A stretch of DNA of 64,000 nucleotides from Liolophura sinensis (Eukaryota; Mollusca; Polyplacophora; Chitonida; Chitonidae): positions 37,974,458 through 38,038,457 of the forward strand of contig NC_088300.1 of NCBI RefSeq assembly GCF_032854445.1. Direction: 5' to 3'. Positions 12,201-24,200 of the stretch are shown in pieces. A program made the position numbers and the translations under genes. The stretch's first letter is position 1, and each line of letters opens with the position of its first letter. Below the pieces are notes generated by a model, which did no database searches, was not told the origin of the DNA, and was given only the letters and a program-made list of their open reading frames with translations.

Positions 12201-15200
12201 ATTCAGCATTGTGTTACTGCAGTCGCAAGACACAACTGGGCAAGGAATAAATCTCAAAATTAGCTGTTTTGACATTATAACATTTGTCTCCTGTTGTCTG
12301 AGTTGTACACATAGAGAAGCATCGGATGCCTGCAGCAAATGTATGGTGCCACTGTGACGTCACAAAGTCAAAGGTAGCTCAATCGTAGTGGAGCAGATTT
12401 CCTGATGATTCATCACAAACTTTTACCATTTTTCTTCCGTTTTCTATGTTTTAAAGGAATCGATACAGGGGGCATCAACCTATTTGCACTTTGGAAGGCC
12501 CAGCCCTGGTGATGTACTTTAAGCAGGAGTAGGTTAGAAAAACAAAACAAGAAGCAAATGCATCAATGTCAAATGCAATTTAATAGATGTCACTAGTAGG
12601 TATAGCCAACCCTATCATCTGTACAGTCAGCTCTGGTATATGTGCATACTATGATGTACATACCATTATGATCTGTACAGTCAGCTCTGCTATATGTGCA
12701 CACAATGATGTACATACCGTTATGATCTGTACAGTCAGCTCTGGTATATGTGCACACGATGATGTACATACCGTTATGATCTGTACAGTCAGCTCTGGTA
12801 TGTGCACATGATGATGTACATACCATTATGATCTGTACAGTCAGCTCTGGTATATGTGCACACGATGATGTACATACCGTTATGATCTGTACAGTCAGCT
12901 CTGGTATGTGCACATGATGATGTACATACCATTATGATCTGTACAGTCAGCTCTGGTATATGTGCACACTATGATGTACATACCGTTATGATCTGTACAG
13001 TCAGCTCTGGTATATGTGCACATGATGATGTACATACCACTATGATCTGTACAGTCAGCTCTGGTATATGTGCACATGATGATGTACATACCATTATGAT
13101 CTGTACAGTCAATGCTGGTATATATGCACACGATGATGTACATACCACTATGATCTGTACAGTCAGCTCTGGTATATGTGCACACTATGAAGTACATACC
13201 ATTATGATCTGTACAGTCAGCTCTGCTATATGTGCACACAATGATGTACATACCGTTATGATCTGTACAGTCAGCTCTGGTATATGTGCACACGATGATG
13301 TACATACCGTTATGATCTGTACAGTCAGCTCTGGTATGTGCACATGATGATGTACATACCATTATGATCTGTACAGTCAGCTCTGGTATATGTGCACACG
13401 ATGATGTACATACCGTTATGATCTGTACAGTCAGCTCTGGTATGTGCACATGATGATGTACATACCATTATGATCTGTACAGTCAGCTCTGGTATATGTG
13501 CACATGATGATGTACATACCGTTATGATCTGTACAGTCAGCTCTGGTATATGTGCACATGATGATGTACATACCGTTATGATCTGTACAGTCAGCTCTGG
13601 TATATGTGCACATGATGATGTACATACCGTTATGATCTGTACAGTCAGCTCTGGTATATATGCACACTATGATGTACATACCACTATGATCTGTACAGTC
13701 AGCTCTGGTATATGTGCACACTATGATATACATACCATTATGATCTCTACAATGCATCAATGTCAAATGCAATTTAATAGATGTCACTAGCAGGTACAGC
13801 CAACCCTATCATCTGTACAGTCAGCTCTGGTATATATGCACACTATGATGTGCATACCACTATGATCTGTACAGTCAGCTCTGGTATATGTGCACACTAT
13901 GCTATACATACCATTATGATCTCTACAATGCATCAATGTCAAATGCAATTTAATAGATGTCACTAGCAGGTACAGCCAACCCTATCATCTGTACAGTCAG
14001 CTCTGGTATATGTGCACACGATGATGTACATAACATTATGATCTGCACAGTCAGCTCTGGTATATGTGCACACGATGTTGTACATAACATTATGATCTTT
14101 ACAGTCAGCTCTGGTATATGTGCACACGATGATGTACATAACATTATGATCTGTACAGTCAGCTCTGGTATATGTGCACACGATGATGTACATACTGTTA
14201 TGATCTGTACAGTCAGCTCTGGTATATGTGCACAATATGATGTACATACCACTATGATCTGTACAGTCAGCTCTGGTATATGTGCACATGATGATGTACA
14301 TACCACTATGATCTGTACAGTCAGCTCTGGTATATGTGCACACGATGATGTACATAACATTATGATCTGTACAGTCAGCTCTGGTATATGTGCACAGTAT
14401 GATGTACATACCATTATGATCTGTACAGTCAGCTCTGGTATATGTGCACACGATGATGTACATAACATTATGATCTGTACAGTCAGCTCTGGTATATGTG
14501 CACAGTATGATGTACATACCACTATGATCTGTACAGTCAGCTCTGGTATATGTGCACACTATGATATACATACCATTATGATCTGTACAGTCAGCTCTGG
14601 TATATGTGCACATGATGATGTACATAACATTATGATCTGTACAGTCAGCTCTGGTATATGTGCACACTATGATGTACATACCATTATGATCTGTACAGTC
14701 AGCTCTGGTATATGTGCGCAGTATGATGTACATACCATTATGATCTGTACAGTCAGCTCTGGTATATGTGCACACGATCATGTACATACCATTATGATCT
14801 GTACAGTCAGCTCTGGTATATATGCACACTATGATGTACATACCACTATGATCTGTACAGTCAGCTCTGGTATATGCGCACACTATGATATACATACCAT
14901 TATGATCTGTACAGTCAGCTCTGGTATATGTGTACAGTATGATGTACATACCATTATGATCTGTACAGTCAGCTCTGGTATATGTGCACACTATGATATC
15001 AGGCAGCGAAATTTGGCGCGAACGAAACCGTCGGTCACGCAACGGTTACGTGCGGTTCAATTTGGCTAACCGGAAAATCGGTTAGGCCAACTGTCCAACG
15101 AGAACGTCCTTAGAGTCAGTGTGCATTACGTAACTACAGATAAACTGGACTGAACAGCTTTCATAATCACAACGCGGCCAGTATGGCAACGCGTCTAAAA

Positions 15201-18200
15201 ATAGAAACATCGATTTCAGCCACAGCCAGCTGCCTGTGCTGGTCACATGGAAATGTAATCATTCATATATGCTTTACAGGCTTTGAGATAATACTCAAAT
15301 TATTTATTTTGACTTATCTTTTCACCATCAAGCAAGTAAATAAAACAAGGTTACATTTTCATGTACATGTAGTTTAACTGCTACTTGAGCCCAAATTAGT
15401 CGAGTCTACCGTACAGATTGATGGAACCCTTACGGGACCTCACCGGCTGCGTTCTGATTTAGAGCACAGGCCTGTGACGCATAGGCCTGTGACGTCAAGG
15501 TCTCTCCCGGCCCTGTAGCGAGTATATATATATATATATATATCACTGTGGTAAGACTCACACCACGTGCGTTGGAAACTGCGTTAATTATCAGTAATCA
15601 GGGATACCAAACTCGCTCCCCAATACCGCAATGACACTTACTGGAAGTACTTAATGTTGGACTGGGCATATTGCAAACATATAAGCCTGTATAACGGAAT
15701 TTCACGTAAAAATGTGCCACAGGAGTCAAGTACCAACCAGGCAACACACAACGTTGAAACACCATGTGAGTGTAAAATTTCTCTTTCTTTGGTTCACCAA
15801 CCTTACGGTATGAGCTGCTAGATATAGAAAAGAAAAACAAACATAACATTGAGCTGAATACTTTTATTAATGATCCATAATGATGCCTGAAACATAAACC
15901 ACGTAAACAATTAGCGTAACCGATCGGGTTGATAAACATACGTGGCGTAACCGAATGATCGGCTAGGCGAGGCGGAAAAGACGTAACCGATTTCTGGGTT
16001 TCGCCGGCAGGCCAAATTTCGCTGCCTGTGATATACATACCATTATGATCTGTACAGTCAGCTCTGGTATATGTGCACAGTATGATGTACATACCATTAT
16101 GATCTGTACAGTCAGCTCTGGTATATGTGCACACTATGATATACATACCATTATGATCTGTACAGTCAGCTCTGGTATATGTGCACAATATGACATACAT
16201 ACCGTTATGAGCTGTGCTGTCAGCTCTCGTATATGTGCACACTATGATGTACATACCATTATGATCTGTACAGTCAATGCTGGTATATGTGCACATGATG
16301 ATGTACATACCGTTATGATCTGTACAGTCAGCTCTGGTATATGTGCACACTATTATGTACATACCGTTATGATCTGTGCTGTCAGCTCTGCGGGTAGACT
16401 CTTGGGGCTTGGCTGTGACAAAAACATCCCATGTAGAGCTTGCATGCCACAGGCAGTCAGCATCTGTGGAGAAAACACATGACAACCACGTCATTCATCA
16501 AGGGAAATAAGTATCATTCATGTGAGATTTGGTGAATATCTGTGATGGGTTAGATGACCATACTATGGCGGGGCAGACCATCTGTAGAGGGCAGACCATC
16601 TGTAGACGGGCATGCCATCTGTAGAGGGGCATGCCATCTGTAGACTGGCATGCCATCTGTCGGGGGCAGACCGTCTGTAGAGGGGCAGACCATCTGTAGA
16701 GGGGCAGACCATCTGTAGGGGGCATGCCATCTGTAGAGGGGCAGACCGTCTGTAGAGGGGCATGCCATCTGTACAGGGGCAGACCATCTGTAGAGGGGCT
16801 TGCCATCAGTAGAGGGGCATGCCATCTGTAGAGGGACAGACCGTCTGTAGAGGGGCATGCCATCTGTAGAGGGGCAGACCATCTGTAGACGAACATGCCA
16901 TCTGTACAGGGGCAGACCATCTGTAAACGGGCAGACCATCTGTAAACGGGCAGACCATCTGTAAACGGGCAGACCATCTGTAGAGGAACAGACCGACTGT
17001 AGAGGGGCATGCCATCTGTAGAGGGGCAGACCGTCTGTAGAGGAGCATGCAATCTGTATAGGGGCAGACCATCTGTAGAGGGTCTTGCCATCAGTAGAGG
17101 GGCATGCCATCTGTAGAGGGACAGACCGTCTGCAGAGGGGCAGGCCATCAGTAGAGGAACAGACCGTCTGTAGAGGGGCATGCCATCTGTAGGGGGGCAT
17201 GCCATCTGTAGGGGGCATGCCATCTGTAGAGGGGCAGGCCATCTGTAGAGGGGCAGACCATCTGTAGAGGGGCAGGCCATCAGTAGAGGAACAGACCGTC
17301 TGTAGAGGGGCATGCCATCTGTAGGGGGCATGCCATCTGTAGAGGGCAGACCATCTGTAGAGGGGCATGCCATCTGTACAGGGGCAGACCATCTGTAGAG
17401 GGGCTTGCCATCAGTAGAGGGGCATGCCATCTGTAGAGGAACAGACCGTCTGTAGAGGGGCATGCCATCTGTACAGGGGCAGACCATCTGTAGAGGGGCT
17501 TGCCATCAGTAGAGGGGCATGCCATCTGTAGAGGGACAGACCGTCTGTAGAGGGGCATGCCATCTGTAGAGGGGCAGACCATCTGTAGACGGACATGCCA
17601 TCTGTACAGGGGCAGACCATCTGTAAACGGGCAGACCATCTGTAAATGGGCAGACCATCTGTAGAGGAACAGACTGTCTGTAGAGGGGCATGCCATCTGT
17701 AGAGGGGCAGACCGTCTGTAGAGGGGCATGCAATCTGTATAGGGGCAGACCATCTGTAGAGGGTCTTGCCATCAGTAGAGGGGCATGCCATCTGTAGAGG
17801 GACAGACCGTCTGCAGAGGGGCAGGCCATCTGTAGAGGAACAGACCGTCTGTAGAGGGGCATGCCATCTGTAGGGGGCATGCCATCTGTAGAGGGGCAGA
17901 CCATCTGTAGAGGGGCAGGCCATCAGTAGAGGAACAGACCGTCTGTAGAGGGGCATGCCATCTGTAGGGGGCATGCCATCTGTAGAGGGCAGACCATCTG
18001 TAGAGGGGCATGCCATCTGTACAGGGGCAGACCATCTGTAGAGGGGCTTGCCATCAGTAGAGGGGCATGCCATCTGTAGAGGAACAGAACGTCTGTAGAA
18101 GGGCAGGCCATCTGTAGAGGGGCAGGCCATCTGTAGAGGGGCAGGCCGTCTGTAGACGGGCAGGCCGTCTGTAGAGGGGCAGGCCGTCTGTAGAGGGGCT

Positions 18201-21200
18201 TGCCATCAGTAGAGGGGCATGTCATCTGTAGAGGGGCAGGCCATCTGTAGACGGGCATGCCATCTCCCACCTTAATGTCTAACACTTTCAAGTAAATGAT
18301 TATTTTTTCTTTATTAAAGTTATTAAGTGCCCGTTGAAGTATAAAGCTGTATCTGCTCTCCACGGTCAATAGTCTGCCAGCAATCTGCAGATGGTTGTAG
18401 GTTTCCCCCAGGCTCTGCCCGGTTTCCTACTACAATAATGATGGCCACCGCCTTATAAGAAATGAAATATTCTTGAGTGTGGGGTAAAACACCAATCAAA
18501 TCCACAGCCAACAAAAAGGCAACATTTCAATTAACACTTTCTACTTGTTACTTTCAGTTTCTATGTTATTTTTATTATAAGTTAATGCAAATACGGATAC
18601 AATTTTCAATGTATAATTTCACTGAAACGCATGGTGACCGTCTGAAATGTAGATCTATAAATATAGATCAACTGAACGAGTAATCCTTCATCACCTGCTG
18701 CTGATATCACCTGTGGATCTATAACAAAGATTTTACTCACCACATTACTGAGTGTCATCAGTCGCAGAATGGTTTCACAGACGGACTTTAAGCTTTGCTG
18801 AGGAAAGGTACCCAGAATATCCTGTAATAATCCCAGGATATGGAGGGTGGTCTGGCAATCCACAGAGGCTGAAATTTACATACATAGCAACTCACTTCTA
18901 GTCACTTTTGTCCAAAATTAATTGATTGCACACTGCAAAACCAAAATTGATGAATTGTAATTTGATTAATATTCTGACATTTTACAGTTACTTTCATTAT
19001 TTGTAAGGCTTTATTTTTTTGGCGGTGCACACAAGACACATGAATTACACACTGACCAGTCATAGGTGATTTTTGTCTGGCCATACATAAAACTGGTTAA
19101 TGATCACTGGTTTTCCAGCAGTATGGTGTACGTCCCAAGTGGGATGTCAGTACTGTGATCACTGGTCTTCCAGCAGTATGGTGTACGTCCCAAGTGGGAT
19201 GTCAGTACTGTGATCACTGCTCTTCCAGCAGTATGGTGTACGTCCCAAGTGGGATGTCAGTACTGTGATCACTGCTCTTCCAGCAGTATGGTGTACGTCC
19301 CAAGTGGGATGTCAGTACTGTGATCACTGCTCTTCCAGCAGTATGGTGTACGTCCCAAGTGGGATGTCAGTACTGTGATCACTGGTCTTCCAGCAGTATG
19401 GTGTACGTCCCAAGTGGGATGTCAGTACTGTGATCACTGCTCTTCCAGCAGTATGGTGCATGTCCCAAGGGCGATGTCAGTACTGTGATCACTGGTCTTC
19501 CGGCAGTATGGCGTACGTCCCAAGTGGGATGTCAGTACTGTGATCACTGCTCTTCCAGCAGTATGGTGTACGTCCCAAGTGGCATGTCAGTACTGTTATC
19601 ACTGGTCTTCCAGCAGTATGGTGTACGTCCCAAGTGGGATGTCAGTACTGTGATCACTGCTCTTCCAGCAGTATGGTGTACGTCCCAAGTGGGATGTCAG
19701 TACTGTGATCACTGCTCTTCCAGCAGTATGGTGCATGTCCCAAGGGCGATGTCAGTACTGTGATCACTGGTCTTCCGGCAGTATGGCGTACGTCCCAAGT
19801 GGGATGTCAGTTCTGTGATCACTGCTCTTCCAGCAGTATGGTGTACGTCCCAAGTGGCATGTCAGTACTGTTATCACTGGTCTTCCAGCAGTATGGTGTA
19901 CGTCCCAAGTGGGATGTCAGTACTGTGATCACTGCTCTTCCAGCAGTATGGTGTACGTCCCAAGTGGGATGTCAGTACTGTGATCACTGCTCTTCCAGCA
20001 GTATGGTGTACGTCCCAAGTGGGATGTCAGTACTGTGATCACTGCTCTTCCAGCAGTATGGTGTACGTCCCAAGTGGGATGTCAGTACTGTGATCACTGC
20101 TCTTCCGGCAGTATGGTGTACGTCCCAAGTGGGATGTCAGTACTGTGATCACTGGTCTTCCAGCAGTATGGTGTACGTCCCAAGGGCGATGTCAGTACCT
20201 TGAGTACATGTGACTTGCCAAAGGTTGGAGGTTTACCACAGGCACTCTGATTTCCACCACCCCTAAACCTGATAGCAATCCTATAAGTGAACAATTTTTG
20301 AGTACAACAATAAACATCAATCAAATAACTAAAAATAAACCCCATATCTAGGGTATGAGGTCAGCTTAAGTTCCAGCTAGTACAACATCTCACCCGCATT
20401 CTCCTCCATCTGCTGCACGCAATACTTAGCGGTAAGGCTAGCGGCTGGGTGGTGAGGCGGGGACTCGGCCTGAGTGAGAAACATGCTGCCCTTGAGCACC
20501 ACACACACTACTCGCTGGGCAGTCTTCCGTACCTGGATCAAACATACTTGTTATTAGTACAGTATGTACTGCAATAACAGATCTCCGCTTAAACAAAAGC
20601 CATCAAGGTTAAATCACAGGGCAGCCCTCTTTAAAAGAGTGAGCGAGTGAGTGAGTGTTTGGGGTTTAACGTCATACTCAACAATTCGTCATATGACGAC
20701 GAAGGGTCTTTAAAAGAAAAGATGAAGTATCCCACAAAAAAGTTTAATCAGAGTACACTTTTATTTTTGCGATGATGCATAAAGATATCCCAGTCCAAGG
20801 TAAGCTTAAACACTCACACTGACATTGATCAATGTAAGTTATTGATTTTAGTTAATCTGGCACAGGCTATTTCTATAACCCGAGAACGCAGTTGACATCA
20901 TGTGAACCTTGATTTGCCATTTAACCATAGCAACACCTGGTACATGTGACCCTACATGTGACGCTACATGTGATGCTACATGTGACGCTACATCATGTTT
21001 TCAGTTTCTCTAATATGGCGTATCTCATGGCCTCATAATTCCAGATAAAAAGTTGATTTATAGAGCTACCATGCATGTGAGAAAAAAATGGCTCCTCCCT
21101 ATTTAACACCTAATTCTGTCATTTAATGCTGTATTTTAACTGACAGGTAAGAGAGCTTTTATCACAGAGGTTGATGTAAATAACGAACTGCATTTGGTAA

Positions 21201-24200
21201 TCCATGTTACTATGGGAGGTAACTGCAACCCTGTGAATAGCCAACCAAAATGTCGAGCTACATGAGGTATGAGGTGAAAAGACTTTCTTGGTCATTGATA
21301 TGCAAATCGCTATTGATGGTTGGCTAATCTGTGTACTGTGGGTGGCCATCGCAACCCTATGATTGGTCAGAAACTTTAACCACACTGGACATATCTGATT
21401 CTCCTCTCACAATACCTCTCCTTACTTTATTAGGCGAACTGATTAAATGAGAGCTGACACTGTGTCCGCTGTAGACTTATTCAAGTTCATTCTTCCTGTT
21501 GCCCCCATTAAAACACGAGTCACCTGATAGTTTCAATTACAGTTATCTGCGCCTCTTGAAAGCAGGGCTGTCCGTAAAGACACTATGTGTATGCCATATC
21601 CTGACTTGTATATTTGTAACAATAAAGTAGCTTTGCTTTTGAAGACAATGTTGGAAAACTGTATGTCTCTGCAATTTCATGTGATACACATGACGATGCA
21701 TTGCCATCAGGTCTCATAAATATTCAACAAACAGTGGACTGTCACTCAAGGACTTGCATATAAGAAGGTGAGGATGTAAAATCTCTTATCTTGTGCAGAG
21801 CATAGAACATGATCACAGGGGAGATAACTCATATCACTCTGATTTCTCACCGTGCCACATCATGACTCTTTCAATGCATTAATTCTCTAGTCATTGGAGT
21901 CAACAGTTTCAAATTAACTATACTGAAATCCAGGTCAATCAGATACAGCAGTAGTTTTCAACACAAATTGTTCCTTTTTTTTTCTTCTTTCTGAACATTT
22001 GTGCAAGTTGAATTTACATATTTGTGTATTATTATGCGTGAAAAAAACTGAGGAATCCTTACCTTGGGTTTAGGGTGAAGGACAAAGGTGAGGAGGCTGG
22101 AGTAGATCTGATGAGTGGATGAACTGTTCCACACAATCTGCTCCTGCACACGCAGAACAGCACCCAGGCTTAGCAACAGCTGAAAGCACACAATCAGATT
22201 TACTATGGCGAAGACGCATGACATTAAACGACAAGCAAATACAGATTAACAGAGGCATTACTTACGGATAACAACTTCTGGATTTATTGTGTTGTTATCC
22301 ATAAGTAATGCCTCGGTCAATCTATACCATCCCAATTCCTAAATGCCTCTGAAAGAAGCGACAAGCAAATAAATATACATGAAGAAGACTGGATCTGTTG
22401 GAGGAAGTCAACAAAGCCAAACTACGCTAACCGCCACTTTCAATCTGATAATGCCACACTCTGCATCATCTGGAAAAAAATAAACTCATGTACTGATTTT
22501 ACTGACGACCATCTAAAGGGCGATCGACAAATTGTTTGGGAGTCTTTGTGCTTCAAAAATGAACTGAAAGGAACTATTGTTAAAAAAAAAAAGAGATCAT
22601 CTTATTTTCGGGAAAGATGGCCAAGTCAAACATAGCAAAGGAGTCATGATTTGAAAATGGCAGTTAGCAAAGTTCTGATGCTGTCTGAGTAGGTGGGTCA
22701 GTTACGTCTTATGGTCTTTATTATTCTTGCATAATGCGGTGATACGAATTCAGAATTACTTTAAGATCACGAGACACCTCTTTTTGTGGCACACAACACT
22801 GGGATTCTGAGGGCAGCGCTGGCAAAAGGACTGCGATCCAGGTTTGTGATTGTAAACATTTAGAGCGGTTAATGTGGACACTAAGCTGGGAACATGGCCA
22901 ACCAATCTCCAGGATACCTTGCACCCTACATGCAGACAAGTGCAAATACACACAGACACATACAAATGTATACTTACAGACTTCAGCAGAGATGCAGACT
23001 CCCCATCAGCATGCTTGCCTAGAATGTCCAACAACTTTTTGGCAAGATCAGAAAACCGACTTCTCAATACTGCAACAGGAACTCTGGCCAGGGAAGAATT
23101 CTCACTATTAAACATTCTTGAGTAAATGTGGCTTATCTCCATACAAGTGTCTAATGAACATTTACAATCAGTATCCTGAGTAAATGTGGCTTATCTCCAT
23201 ACAAGTGTCTAATGAACATTTACAATCAGTATCCTGAGTAAACGTGCCTTATCTCCATACAAGTGTCTAATGAACATTTACAATCAGTGTTCTGAGTAAA
23301 TGTGGCTTATCTCCATACAAGTGTCTAATGAACATTTACAATCAGTGTTCTGAGTAAATGTGGCTTATCTCCATACATGTGTCTAATGAACATTTACAAT
23401 CAGTATCCTGAGTAAATGTGGCTTATCTCCATACAAGTGTCTAATGAACATTTACAATCAGTATCCTGAGTAAATGTGCCTTATCTCCATACAAGTGTCT
23501 AATGAACATTTACAATCAGTGTTCTGAGTAAATGTGCCTTATCTCCATACAAGTGTCTAATGAACATTTACAATCACAGTTCTGAGTAAATGTGGCTTAT
23601 CTCCATACAAGTGTCTAATGAACATTTACAATCAGTGTTCTGAGTAAATGTGCCTTATCTCCATACAAGTGTCTAATGAACATTTACAATCAGTATCCTG
23701 AGTAAATGTGGCTTATCTCCATACAAGTGTCTAATGAACATTTACAATCACAGTTCTGAGTAAATGTGCCTTATCTCCATACAAGTGTCTAATGAACATT
23801 TACAATCACAGTTCTGAGTAAATGTGCCTTATCTCCATACAAGTGTCTAATGAACATTTACAATCAGTATCCTGAGTAAATGTGCCTTATCTCCATACAA
23901 GTGTCTAATGAACATTTACAATCAGTATCCTGAGTAAATGTGGCTTATCTCCATACAAGTGTCTAATGAACATTTACAATCACAGTTCTGAGTAAATGTA
24001 CCTTCTCTCCATACAAGTGTCTAATGAACATTTACAATCACAGTTCTGAGTAAATGTGCCTTATCTCCATACAAGTGTCTAATGAACATTTACAATCAGT
24101 ATCCTGAGTAAATGTGCCTTATCTCCATACAAGTGTCTAATGAACATTTACAATCAGTGTTCTGAGTAAATGTGCCTTATCTCCATACAAGTGTCTAATG

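Noticed and set aside
13957-15069. 370-codon ORF of 18-residue repeats (and 359 codons on the other strand)
   Set aside because: The 54-bp unit is a multiple of three and happens to lack stops in several frames on both strands. The array sits in an RRP12 intron and no splice or start context supports translation.
12557-16364. CRISPR-like regular repeat pattern
   Set aside because: Units are contiguous tandem copies without unique spacers, in an animal intron.
16498-18369. Long minus-strand ORFs rich in Cys, Pro and Tyr repeats
   Set aside because: By-product of the 20-bp array; several overlapping frames are equally open and the region is intronic.
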